From the NCBI GenBank assembly GCA_002395525.1, contig DGXE01000070.1:6873-70872 (forward strand): a stretch of DNA of 64,000 bases, read 5' to 3'. This DNA is from Ruminococcus sp. UBA4240 (GTDB lineage: Bacteria; Bacillota; Clostridia; Oscillospirales; Ruminococcaceae). Both the position numbers and the translations under genes were made by a program. How positions within the stretch are numbered: position 1 is the stretch's first letter; every line of letters starts with the position of its first letter. The notes under the pieces were generated by a model. The model was not told where the DNA came from, searched no databases, and saw nothing but the letters and a program-made list of their open reading frames with translations. Shown here in pieces: positions 1 to 7,949 of the stretch.

Positions 1-330
1 GCCCTCGCCCACGTAGAAGCTCCTCTGCATTGCGCCTGCATAGCGCTCCTGACGGATGATCCTGCCCTTGTCGGCCTTCTCATCCTTGTCAAGCCCCTTT
101 GCGGCACTGACATTCAGATAGCCGTCACGCAGCTCAAGATTTATCTGATCCTTCTTGAAGCCCGGCAGGTCAATAACTATCTCGTAGTGATCATCATGCT
201 CGTGTACATCTGTCTTCATGACCTGGGCGGCGTGCTTGCCGTACAGCTTCTTTTCCACATCTCCGCCGATGTCAGGGAATCTAAAGAAATCATCGAACAG
301 GTCCTCACCGAAAATACTGGGATATAACAT
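1..330 (-). CDS. Hsp20/alpha-crystallin small heat shock protein (3' end outside window)
   Basis: ATP-independent holdase chaperone that binds unfolding proteins in the cytoplasm. The visible 110 codons begin MLYPSIFGEDLFDDFFRF, a typical clostridial Hsp20 N-terminus, and run into the alpha-crystallin domain with a DLPGFKKDQI segment followed by a NVSAAK strand. Only the first two thirds are present; the gene runs off the left edge. The start is set by an AGGAGG ribosome site about 8 nt upstream. The gene stands alone behind a consensus promoter overlapped by a CIRCE operator, so heat induction by HrcA derepression is expected. Family assignment is firm; the paralogue cannot be named from a partial sequence. 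Confidence 0.9.
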   Translation of the reverse strand, partial: MLYPSIFGEDLFDDFFRFPDIGGDVEKKLYGKHAAQVMKTDVHEHDDHYEIVIDLPGFKKDQINLELRDGYLNVSAAKGLDKDEKADKGRIIRQERYAGAMQRSFYVGEG

Positions 331-444
331 AGGTCAGTCCTCCTTTTTTACTCGTCACATTGTTTTTACATTGCTTCGAGCAAGGGGACGGAGGGTTCGG
401 TGCCCGGTTCCTTTGGCACCTCTCTGTTCCTTTGTTCTGGGTCT

Positions 445-473
445 ATTATAACACTATGGATTAGCACTGTCAA
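445..473 (-). promoter_or_regulatory. Consensus sigma-A promoter of the hsp20 gene
   Basis: On the minus strand TTGACA (473-468) and TATAAT (450-445) are separated by exactly 17 bp. Both hexamers are perfect. It predicts a roughly 105-nt leader before the hsp20 start. The -35 box lies inside the CIRCE element. Confidence 0.85.
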
Positions 474-487
474 GGGGAGAGTGCTAA
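461..487 (-). promoter_or_regulatory. CIRCE operator (HrcA binding site)
   Basis: TTAGCACTG-N9-GAGTGCTAA matches the CIRCE inverted repeat (TTAGCACTC-N9-GAGTGCTAA) at 17 of 18 arm positions with the invariant 9-bp spacer. It overlaps the -35 box of the hsp20 promoter, an arrangement in which HrcA would block RNA polymerase until heat or misfolded protein titrates GroEL. Confidence 0.93.
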
Positions 488-569
488 TTTTCACACAGCT
501 TTCATTTTTTTGACAGATGCGTCACATTAGCAACGGATAACATATGGTGAAAAAGTTCATACAATGCAC

Positions 570-598
570 TGGAATCAGCGGCTCTGATATGCTATACT
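570..598 (+). promoter_or_regulatory. Possible extended -10 promoter for the 767 gene
   Basis: TGCTATACT (590-598) is an extended -10 sequence; the -35 position holds only TGGAAT, a weak match. The region 488-766 otherwise holds three 7-bp repeats at 620-640 (TAGCTAA, TAGCTAA, GTGAATA) and nothing else recognised. Confidence 0.35.
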
Positions 599-766
599 CA
601 AATGCAGGATGTAATGATATAGCTAATAGCTAAGTGAATAGGTGGGAAGAACTGCCTGCTTTTCCCCGCTCCCCGCATACTTCACCTTTACCGGAAAAAG
701 GGCAGCAAACAGTATCATTGGCTGCACACCTTACCATTGCTGAGCAAGGCAACACAGGAGGAACAC

Positions 767-1396
767 ATGAAATATACAGGTATGCCCCTTGGGATGTGGC
801 TGCTTTTTTCGGGCTCATTCAGAAAGCAGCTCACATCTGTGCTGGGCTTTGACAGCACCGCCGCCCGGGAGATCACCGCAAAGGCAAAGCCCCGGTACAA
901 GGAGATCATCAGCTCTCTTCCTGAATTTGAAAAGGGCGACCGCTTCAGGATGAATATCGTGAACTGCGCCATGCTGTGCGCATTCCTTTTGAATATGCCC
1001 CGCAGACCGGACGTTGACAAGGCGGCGGAATACTACCGTGCCTCCATGATGACAGGGGCTATGAAATGGTTCTGCCGCCGGAGCGGGAAGAAGAAGTTCA
1101 CCGAGGCGGACATCAAAGCCATGAAGGACACAGCCGCACTGAAAGCCGCCGACAGGAACCCCTATTCCTGGAATATGGAATTTCTGCCCTACGCCGACGG
1201 CAGCGGCTACGAATCAAGATTCACCGCCTGCGGAATATGCCGGCTCATGAAGGAGCAGGGGCTTTATGAGCTTGTCCCTGCCATGTGCAGACTGGACTAC
1301 ACCATGAGCGAGGCAGGAGGGGCATCGAATTTCGTCCGTGAATACACCCTTGCCTCAGGCGGCCCGTACTGTGACTGCGGATACAAAAAGAAATGA
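767..1396 (+). CDS. L-2-amino-thiazoline-4-carboxylic acid hydrolase-like protein
   Basis: 209-aa cytoplasmic protein resembling the ATC-hydrolase family (Pfam ATC_hydrolase), named for a Pseudomonas enzyme that opens the thiazoline ring on the way to L-cysteine; most clostridial members have no tested activity. Supporting features are the length, the helical N-terminal half and a Cys-rich end with GGPYCDCGYKKK, plus a CGICRLMKEQG segment near residue 150. ATG 767 was chosen because AGGAGG (756-761) sits 5 nt upstream; an in-frame TTG at 737 has no such site. It is followed 53 nt later by a nitroreductase in the same direction, probably the same transcript. The substrate in this organism is unknown. 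Confidence 0.6.
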   Translation: MKYTGMPLGMWLLFSGSFRKQLTSVLGFDSTAAREITAKAKPRYKEIISSLPEFEKGDRFRMNIVNCAMLCAFLLNMPRRPDVDKAAEYYRASMMTGAMKWFCRRSGKKKFTEADIKAMKDTAALKAADRNPYSWNMEFLPYADGSGYESRFTACGICRLMKEQGLYELVPAMCRLDYTMSEAGGASNFVREYTLASGGPYCDCGYKKK

Positions 1397-1449
1397 AATG
1401 CAGAAGGAGCACAGGCTGATATCCTTGATCACATAAAGGAGGCATTACC

Positions 1450-2232
1450 ATGGATATGGAGCTTATCAGGACAAGGAAAAGTGTTCGCACCTTTGACGGA
1501 CAGGGCATTTCCGAGGAGGACAGGGAAAAGCTGTCCACATACATCAGGAGCATAGAAAACCCCTATCACATCCCTGTGAGATTTATGATACTCGGTGCCA
1601 AAAAGCACGGCCTTTCAAGCCCCGTTATCAGCGGGGAGCACTTCTACATCACCGCAAAGGTGCCAAAAACGGAGCACTGTGAGGAGGCATTCGGCTATGC
1701 CTTTGAGAAGATGGTGCTCTACGCCTGGTCGCTGGGTATCGGCACCACCTGGATAGGGGGCACCATGAAGCGTGAAGTGTTTGAGCGTGAGGCAGGGGTG
1801 ACGGAGGATGAGATCATGCCCTGTGTCAGCCCCTTAGGCTACCCCGCCAAGAACCGCTCCTTAAAGGAAATGGCTATGCGCACAGCCATCAGGGCGGACA
1901 AGCGGCTTCCGTCAGATGAGCTGTTCTTTGACAATGACTTTGGCACTCCCCTGCACACCGATGACATCACCGTGAACAACGCCCTTGAAGCAGTCAGGCT
2001 CGCTCCCTCGGCAGTAAACAGACAGCCCTGGCGCATAGTAAGGCAGGGGGATTCATATCACTTCTATGAAAAGAAAAATGTCAGCGGCGGCGGTGACTGG
2101 GATGTGCAGAAGGTGGATCTGGGTATAGCCCTCTGTCACTTCATGGGGATCGCCGGGGGCACTCTTACCGTAAGCAGCCCCGCCATACAGACAGCCGATG
2201 ACACAGAATATATCGCCACTGTGACCCTGTAA
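1450..2232 (+). CDS. Nitroreductase family protein (TM1586-like)
   Basis: 260-aa FMN-dependent NAD(P)H oxidoreductase of the nitroreductase fold, of the single-chain type in which two half-domains replace the usual dimer. MELIRTRKSVRTFDG at the N-terminus and APSAVNRQPWRI near residue 195 are the expected FMN-contact segments, and WSLGIGTTWIGG near residue 97 is the central glycine-rich strand. A strong AAGGAGG lies 9 nt before ATG 1450; Met-3 is an alternative start. Electron acceptor and role are unknown; neighbours suggest a small redox or detoxification unit with the ATC-hydrolase-like gene. Confidence 0.8.
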   Translation: MDMELIRTRKSVRTFDGQGISEEDREKLSTYIRSIENPYHIPVRFMILGAKKHGLSSPVISGEHFYITAKVPKTEHCEEAFGYAFEKMVLYAWSLGIGTTWIGGTMKREVFEREAGVTEDEIMPCVSPLGYPAKNRSLKEMAMRTAIRADKRLPSDELFFDNDFGTPLHTDDITVNNALEAVRLAPSAVNRQPWRIVRQGDSYHFYEKKNVSGGGDWDVQKVDLGIALCHFMGIAGGTLTVSSPAIQTADDTEYIATVTL

Positions 2233-2247
2233 GGAGATGTTTGCAGG

Positions 2248-2571
2248 GTGAGCACCCGGAGAATAAATGACATGACCGATACACAGAAGCAGTGGGCAGT
2301 GTGCAGGGATGAGCTTGTCCGAGCGATGGCAGAGGCAGGCTATCCCCGTGAGGTGGCACTGGAGATAGCAAAAATGCTCGGTGTACCCAAGTCCATAGCA
2401 CGCATGGCATCATATGTGAGGAATGTCCGCCCCCTTTCCATGGAGATGATAGCCGATGAAGCCCTCTCCATCAAGAGCGATGCGGACAGGTGGCGTGAAA
2501 GGAAGATATCCCTTGAAGCCAACAGGAAGTACAACGAGATGCTTAACAGTGGTCTTGGGGAGGAGGAATAG
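2248..2571 (+). CDS. Conserved-looking small protein of unknown function
   Basis: 107-aa charged, helical, soluble protein; no family recognised. It starts with GTG 10 nt after an AAGGAG that overlaps the end of the nitroreductase gene, so it is likely co-transcribed and translationally coupled. An in-frame ATG at 2272 has no obvious ribosome site. The middle (YPREVALEIAKMLGVPKSI) looks like a helix-turn-helix-length helical pair, but there is no clear DNA-binding signature. The C-terminus is acidic (GLGEEE). Confidence 0.6.
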   Translation: MSTRRINDMTDTQKQWAVCRDELVRAMAEAGYPREVALEIAKMLGVPKSIARMASYVRNVRPLSMEMIADEALSIKSDADRWRERKISLEANRKYNEMLNSGLGEEE

Positions 2572-2600
2572 CCCCCTTTGCTGTTTTGCCTAAAACAAGG

Positions 2601-2629
2601 TTGACATTCGGATAAAAATATGTTATTAT
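2601..2629 (+). promoter_or_regulatory. Promoter of the GH13 gene
   Basis: TTGACA (2601-2606), 17-bp spacer, TATTAT (2624-2629), with an extended -10 TG at 2621-2622. It predicts a short leader ending in the AGGAGG ribosome site of the amylase. Confidence 0.8.
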
Positions 2630-2659
2630 AGATAAAAACCTAACACAGGAGGTAATCCA

Positions 2660-4339
2660 ATGGCATGGTATGATGAAGCCATATTCTATCACATCTATCC
2701 CCTGGGGCTGTGCGGTGCCCCCCGTGAGAACACATACGAGGGCGTGACACACCGCCTGAGGGAGCTTGACCCCTGGATAGACCACATCAGGGAGATAGGG
2801 TGCAACGCCCTGTATATAGGTCCCCTGTTTGAATCTGTGGGGCACGGCTACGAAACAACGGACTACAGGAAGCTGGACTGCCGCCTTGGTGACAACGACG
2901 ACCTCAAAGCATTTGTGAAAAAGTGCCACGACAAGGGCATCAAAGTCATACTTGACGGAGTGTTCAACCACACGGGCAGGGATTTCTTCGCCTTCAAGGA
3001 CATAAAGGAGCACAGGGAGAGCTCCCGCTACCGTGACTGGTACTGCAATGTGAACTTCTACGGCAACAACGAGTATAACGACGGCTTTTCCTACGACAAC
3101 TGGGGGGGCTACAATCTCCTTGTGAAGCTCAACCAGAGAAACCCCGAGGTAAAGGACTACATCTGCGACACCATCCGCTTCTGGGTGTCGGAGTTTGACA
3201 TTGACGGACTGCGGCTTGATGCGGCGGATGTGCTGGACTTTGACTTCATGAAGGCTCTGCGTGCCACAGCAAACGATGTCAAGCCCGATTTCTGGCTTAT
3301 GGGTGAGGTCATCCACGGGGACTACACACGCTGGGTCAACGAGGGCACCCTCCATTCCGTCACCAACTACGTCATGCACAAGGCGCTGTACTCAGGCCAC
3401 AATGACCACAACTACTTTGAGATAGCCCACACACAGAGACGGCTGGAGGGCATGGGAAAGAGCGGATTAAGCAGCTTCAAGCTCTACAATTTCGTTGATA
3501 ACCACGATGTGGAAAGGATCTACACAAAGCTTTCCAACAAGGCGCATTACACCCCTGTACACATACTGCTGTACACCCTCCCCGGCATACCCTCCATATA
3601 CTACGGCTCGGAATTTGCCATAGAGGGCAGGAAAGAACGGGGCTCGGATGCATCCCTGCGCCCCGCACTGCGCTATGATGACTATAAGGATGCCGTAAAT
3701 TCAAATCCCGCCACAAAGCTCATCGCAGCTCTGGGCAAGGTAAGGCGTGAGACACCGGAGCTTTCCTACGGTGACTACAACGAGCTTAGGCTCACCAACA
3801 GGCAGTATGCCTTTTCAAGGAGCTATAACGGCAGGACTGTGGTTGTGACTGTCAACAACGATGACAGCGACTTTGTCATGGCCCTCCCTGCAGGCAGTGC
3901 CCCTGAGTACATGGGGGCATTGTCCGGTGAGAAGGTAAGCGTTTCAAACGGGCAGATCACCGTGAATATAAGAGCAAACTCCGGTGAGATATGGGTACCC
4001 CTTTCCTCCGGGGACAACCGCACCGCAGCCGGCATTCCCGACACCGTGACACAGGGCGTTCAGCCGAAGGCACAGGGAACTGTCCCGGAGCAGAAAGCCC
4101 CCGAAGCATCCGCACCGCAGCCGGCACAGGCTCAGCCCCAGAGCGCACCGCAGCCCGCCCCTTCCGCTCCGGCTCCTGCACAGGGCGGCACCTATGAAGA
4201 GGGCATAATTGCGGGGCTCCAGCAGGCGATAATCGCCATAATGGAGAAAAACGGCCCCGTCACAGACCAGATGCGCAGGGACGTACTCAACAACACCCAC
4301 CACGACTCCCTCATCACATGGGTAAAAAGCTTCAGATAG
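2660..4339 (+). CDS. Intracellular GH13 alpha-amylase-family enzyme with a C-terminal extension
   Basis: 559-aa alpha-glucan or maltodextrin-acting glycoside hydrolase. No signal peptide is present, so it acts on imported oligosaccharides or glycogen. GH13 motifs are complete: DGVFNHTG (region I), DGLRLDAAD with nucleophile Asp about 187, GEVIHG with acid/base Glu about 216, and FVDNHDVER with Asp about 283. The barrel is followed by a C-terminal beta domain to about residue 450, then a Pro/Ala/Gln-rich linker of about 50 residues and a 45-residue helical tail (EEGIIAGLQQAI to the end). A linker plus extra domain is unusual for a cytoplasmic amylase. ATG 2660 follows an AGGAGG site. Specificity (neopullulanase, cyclomaltodextrinase or alpha-amylase) is not decidable here. 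Confidence 0.92.
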   Translation: MAWYDEAIFYHIYPLGLCGAPRENTYEGVTHRLRELDPWIDHIREIGCNALYIGPLFESVGHGYETTDYRKLDCRLGDNDDLKAFVKKCHDKGIKVILDGVFNHTGRDFFAFKDIKEHRESSRYRDWYCNVNFYGNNEYNDGFSYDNWGGYNLLVKLNQRNPEVKDYICDTIRFWVSEFDIDGLRLDAADVLDFDFMKALRATANDVKPDFWLMGEVIHGDYTRWVNEGTLHSVTNYVMHKALYSGHNDHNYFEIAHTQRRLEGMGKSGLSSFKLYNFVDNHDVERIYTKLSNKAHYTPVHILLYTLPGIPSIYYGSEFAIEGRKERGSDASLRPALRYDDYKDAVNSNPATKLIAALGKVRRETPELSYGDYNELRLTNRQYAFSRSYNGRTVVVTVNNDDSDFVMALPAGSAPEYMGALSGEKVSVSNGQITVNIRANSGEIWVPLSSGDNRTAAGIPDTVTQGVQPKAQGTVPEQKAPEASAPQPAQAQPQSAPQPAPSAPAPAQGGTYEEGIIAGLQQAIIAIMEKNGPVTDQMRRDVLNNTHHDSLITWVKSFR

Positions 4340-4340
4340 C

Positions 4341-4574
4341 AATGCAGAATGAACCCTTCTGACGGGGCTTTTGGGCGGTTTGCCTGCCACTTTCTAAGTA
4401 ATAAGTAATAAGTATTGTTGACGGAGATCGGGCGGCTTGACTTTCTCTTTGTTCGCTGCCCTTATGCTTGCTTTGTTAGGAAGTACCTGCTGCCAAACGC
4501 AAATAAGCCTGCCGATGTCCGTCAGAACTTTTCATTATCCATCCTACATTCCATTATTCATTATGCATTATATA
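4341..4574 (+). repeat. Heptamer-based composite intergenic repeat, locus 1
   Basis: Begins 1 nt after the amylase stop with AATGCAG-AATGAAC, then TAAGTAA, TAAGTAA, TAAGTAT (4395-4415), a GACGGAGATCGGGCGGCTTGA segment from 4420, an inverted and diverged copy of that segment ending near 4530, and six 7-bp units (CATTATC to TTATATA, 4533-4574). The same segment types recur at 12463-12681 and 25129-25325. No gene is seen between 4340 and 4705. Confidence 0.75.
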
Positions 4575-4705
4575 CTGTGCAATATTTTGTGCATAATCAC
4601 GAATGTATACAAATATTCAAGATAAATGAGAATATTGCCCCTGCTGATGTGTATTAATTGCAGAAGGCTTCGGGAAAGCCTATCTTACGGGAAAAGAGGA
4701 ATAAT

Positions 4706-6910
4706 ATGAAACGTTCGGTTAAAACTGCGGCGGCACTGCTTGCCTGTGCTGCCATGATAGGAGCAATGCCTGTGAACATCAGCGCCAAAACAGCATCATC
4801 ATCCGCCTCATCTTCGTCCTCACAGAGTTCGGGGCTTAAAAATGCCATTGCGGCTGTAAAGTCCCGCATAGACATCCCGGAGGAATTCTCCGAATTTCAG
4901 AGCGATGTGTCCACCTACAACGGACTCACCTCCCACTCACTCACATGGTCGCTGCCCTCAGACGCATCCAAGGGTGACTATGCAAAGCGCAGCATAACCG
5001 CACGGTACACAGGGAACACCATCACATCCTACCAGAGCCCCTATGCCGCATCCTCAACACGCCCCGCATTCTCCAAGCTGTCACAGCAGACCCTTGAAAA
5101 CAAGGCCATAGAGTATGCCAATCAGCTTATCCCCGAGTCAAAGGGGAAGCTCAAAGTGCAAAGCACCTCCATGTCACTGGGCAGCGGGAATGTGAGCGTT
5201 TATCTTGCGAGGGTGAACGGAGATGTGGCTCTTTCAAAGAACATGATCACCGTAAGCCTTGACAAGATGACAGGCCGCCTTTTAGGCATGAATGCCACCT
5301 GGTGGGAGGGAGCCTCCTTTGCGGACAGCTCCAAGGCGCTCTCACAGGAGAAGATAAAGGCCATATACAAGAAGGAAGCATCGGCGACGCTGCAATTCAG
5401 GCTCACCTACAAGTCCACCGACGGCAAGGAAAGCTACTACACTGCGGTGCCTGTGTACTCCTCCGACAGCATTTTCACCTACAACGCCCTTACCGGTGAG
5501 CACTCCACTATGGACAAGGACTTTGCCGCCTCACGGAATACCGACCTCTATTATGAAGACATTACCGAGGATGCAGAAGTTATGGATGAAGAGGCTGAGG
5601 CAGATATGGCAGCCGGTGTGACCGAAGCAAAGGCTGTGAACTTCACCGAGGCGGAGCTCAAGCAGGATGAGGATCTGTCCAAGTGTCTGACACAGGCGCA
5701 GTTCAAGGCGCTGATGATAAAAGACCCTTATATCAACGTAACGGACAAGTACCTGACCTCCTCCTACGACATAAGCCGTGACAGCAGCTATGAAAGCGGC
5801 TACGGTGTCACTGTGAATTACACCCTCAACAACTCCGACAGCTATTCATCCTACTATATCAACGCCGATGCGGTGACAGGCAAGGTGCGCTCCTTCAACT
5901 GCTGGGGAGATGCGGCTTCCAGCGAGGAGGTCATTGACGTGAAGGCGGTCAATGCCACTGCCGGCAAGGTCATTGCCTACTACGTCCCCGAGATCAGCAA
6001 GGAATACAAGGCGAATATCGACAACACTGCCCCCGCACAGAAAACCAAGAGCTACACGGAAACCGAGCGCACTCTGGGCTACACACGCTACAAGTTCAAC
6101 ATATCCGTACCCGATGACACCATCAACGTAAGGGTGAATTCCAAGGGCGTGGTGACCTCTTTCAACTACAACTACCACAAGAACGTGGACTTTGGCAGCG
6201 GCAAGGTGATAAGCAAGGCAAAGGCCATAGACACCTATCTTGCCAACAACGATCTCTCCCTGTACTACGACGGCTTTCTTGATCTGAAATCAAAGCCCAC
6301 CACCTATCTCCACTACAAGTCCGCCAACTGGTATGTAAATGCCTACACGGGTCAGATGTGCAATTACTCCGGCGGCAAGCTGACAGAAAAGGCAGTTGCT
6401 CCCGCCGAGTGCCCCTACACCGATATAGGCACCTCCCCCTACAAGGATGAGATAACAAAGCTCTATTCCTACAATGTGCGCTTTACCACAGGGGAAAAGC
6501 TTGATCCCTCCGCTAAGGTCACAAAGACAGAACTGCAGCAGCTCCTCAACGGCATAAGCAGCGGCGGCTATGTCATATACGATGATTACGACGACGTCTA
6601 TGAGGACTATATGGTCTACCCCGGGGAGGAGGCTGCTGATGACAGCAAGGTGAAGTACCTCACCCGCCTTGATGCGGCAAAGCTCTTCGTGGAGAAGGAG
6701 GGCTACTCCAAGGCCGCAGCCCTCCAGGGCATATACAAGGCGCCCTTCAAGAACATCCCCTCCACCGACAGCGATGCGGGCTGCATTGCCATTGCAAAGC
6801 TGATGGGTGTCGCCCAGGGCAATTCAAAGGGAGAGTATACCAAGAATGCGGCTCTCACCCGTGAATACGCTCTGCACCTTATCTACAGCTACGTTGTGAA
6901 CCAGAAGTAA
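4706..6910 (+). CDS. Secreted YcdB/YcdC-domain protein with SLH-like C-terminus
   Basis: 734-aa exported protein. Residues 1-29 form a signal peptide (MKRSVKTAAALLACAAMIGA core), followed by a Ser-rich stretch. Repeated YcdB/YcdC-type units follow (for example VSLDKMTGRLLGMNATWWEG near 205 and YYINADAVTGKVRSFNCWG near 400), a fold related to peptidase propeptide-like domains. The C-terminal about 170 residues resemble S-layer homology repeats (YTDIGTSPYKDEITKLYSYN, LTRLDAAKLFVEKEG, LTREYALHLIYSYV), which anchor proteins to cell-wall polymers. ATG 4706 is chosen over an upstream TTG because it starts the signal peptide and follows AGAGGA. It appears monocistronic, with a terminator directly downstream. 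Function unknown; cell-surface location is likely. Confidence 0.8.
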   Translation: MKRSVKTAAALLACAAMIGAMPVNISAKTASSSASSSSSQSSGLKNAIAAVKSRIDIPEEFSEFQSDVSTYNGLTSHSLTWSLPSDASKGDYAKRSITARYTGNTITSYQSPYAASSTRPAFSKLSQQTLENKAIEYANQLIPESKGKLKVQSTSMSLGSGNVSVYLARVNGDVALSKNMITVSLDKMTGRLLGMNATWWEGASFADSSKALSQEKIKAIYKKEASATLQFRLTYKSTDGKESYYTAVPVYSSDSIFTYNALTGEHSTMDKDFAASRNTDLYYEDITEDAEVMDEEAEADMAAGVTEAKAVNFTEAELKQDEDLSKCLTQAQFKALMIKDPYINVTDKYLTSSYDISRDSSYESGYGVTVNYTLNNSDSYSSYYINADAVTGKVRSFNCWGDAASSEEVIDVKAVNATAGKVIAYYVPEISKEYKANIDNTAPAQKTKSYTETERTLGYTRYKFNISVPDDTINVRVNSKGVVTSFNYNYHKNVDFGSGKVISKAKAIDTYLANNDLSLYYDGFLDLKSKPTTYLHYKSANWYVNAYTGQMCNYSGGKLTEKAVAPAECPYTDIGTSPYKDEITKLYSYNVRFTTGEKLDPSAKVTKTELQQLLNGISSGGYVIYDDYDDVYEDYMVYPGEEAADDSKVKYLTRLDAAKLFVEKEGYSKAAALQGIYKAPFKNIPSTDSDAGCIAIAKLMGVAQGNSKGEYTKNAALTREYALHLIYSYVVNQK

Positions 6911-6948
6911 AAAAGCCGTCAGTCCACTGCGGCGCTGATAGAAGCTTT

Positions 6949-6989
6949 GCGCCACAGCATCTTCGGTCAGAGGTGCTGTGGCGCTTTTA
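6949..6989 (+). terminator. Rho-independent terminator after the YcdB-like gene
   Basis: Perfect 11-bp stem GCGCCACAGCA (6949-6959) and TGCTGTGGCGC (6974-6984) followed by TTTT. Confidence 0.85.
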
Positions 6990-7051
6990 CTGACAGCACG
7001 CCCGGGTTATGATTACTGACATAAATCGGAATTTACCGGAGGTATAATGTT

Positions 7052-7843
7052 ATGCACAGACTTATTATAGTGGAAGGCTTGCCCTGCTCAGGCAAAAGCA
7101 CAACTTCAAAATATATTGCAGACAGTATCGGGGCAGAATTCTATGATGAAGGTAGTGGAAATCACCCTGCTGATTATGAATTTCATTCGTTTATAAAAAA
7201 CAAGGAATTATGCAGCTTTTCACCGGAAGAACAAGTACTTATAAAACAGAATGCTGTTTCCAAAGCTGATGGATATATTATTTCTCTGAGCTTATTCAGC
7301 GGAGAATTGTTTGACAAACTATTACAGCATAAGATCTATGATTTTCTGCCGTGGAAAACAGAAAATCCTGTTATGCTCGATAAATGGACAGAATTTGTCC
7401 ATGCGGCTGAATCGGATAAACAATATGTGTTTAACTGCGTATTATTGCAGAATCCAATGTGTGAAACAATGATGCGTTTTGGATTTGATATTCAAATGTC
7501 ATCAGAATATATCACCAGCATCAGCAATATCATAAGACCGATGAATCCGTTTATTGTCTATCTTCATTCTGATATTATAAGAAATGCAATCGAAAAAGCT
7601 GTTTCTGAACGTGGAACAGATTGGCTGAACAGTGTGATAGACTATCATTGTAATGGTGCTTATGGAAAAGCGGAACATCTGACCGGATTTGACGGATATA
7701 TAGAAGCACTGGAAGAACGCCAGCGCAGAGAAACAGAAATACTGCGTGGCTTGAATGTACAATATATGATTATCAATAATCCCAATGAAAACTGGAACAA
7801 AACATACTCAAGAATTATTCAGGAACTAAACACAACAACGTAA
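7052..7843 (+). CDS. P-loop NTPase/kinase-like protein, AT-rich
   Basis: 263-aa soluble protein with an N-terminal Walker A, IIVEGLPCSGKSTTSKY (residues 5-21), of the adenylate/thymidylate-kinase-like type. No clear Walker B or lid motif could be named. The wider family includes small-molecule kinases and antibiotic phosphotransferases; the substrate is unknown. ATG 7052 follows GGAGG at good spacing. Base composition is distinctly more AT-rich than both flanks, and the gene is a lone insertion between two terminators, which suggests horizontal acquisition. Confidence 0.65.
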   Translation: MHRLIIVEGLPCSGKSTTSKYIADSIGAEFYDEGSGNHPADYEFHSFIKNKELCSFSPEEQVLIKQNAVSKADGYIISLSLFSGELFDKLLQHKIYDFLPWKTENPVMLDKWTEFVHAAESDKQYVFNCVLLQNPMCETMMRFGFDIQMSSEYITSISNIIRPMNPFIVYLHSDIIRNAIEKAVSERGTDWLNSVIDYHCNGAYGKAEHLTGFDGYIEALEERQRRETEILRGLNVQYMIINNPNENWNKTYSRIIQELNTTT

Positions 7844-7872
7844 ATTCTGATTTATCTTATCACCATAAAACA

Positions 7873-7911
7873 CAATGCCACGAAGCGTTTCAAAGCGCTC
7901 CGTGGCATTGT
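7873..7911. terminator. Bidirectional terminator between convergent genes
   Basis: Near-perfect 15-bp stem CAATGCCACGAAGCG with CGCTCCGTGGCATTG and T-rich flanks on both sides, lying between the 7052 gene (+) and the MATE gene (-). Confidence 0.8.
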
Positions 7912-7949
7912 TTCTGCATGGGTATGTTTTAAGCGTGCTGATCGCATCA

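Noticed and set aside
2543..3379. Minus-strand open frame across the amylase gene
   Set aside because: Runs opposite intact GH13 motifs and has no start signals.
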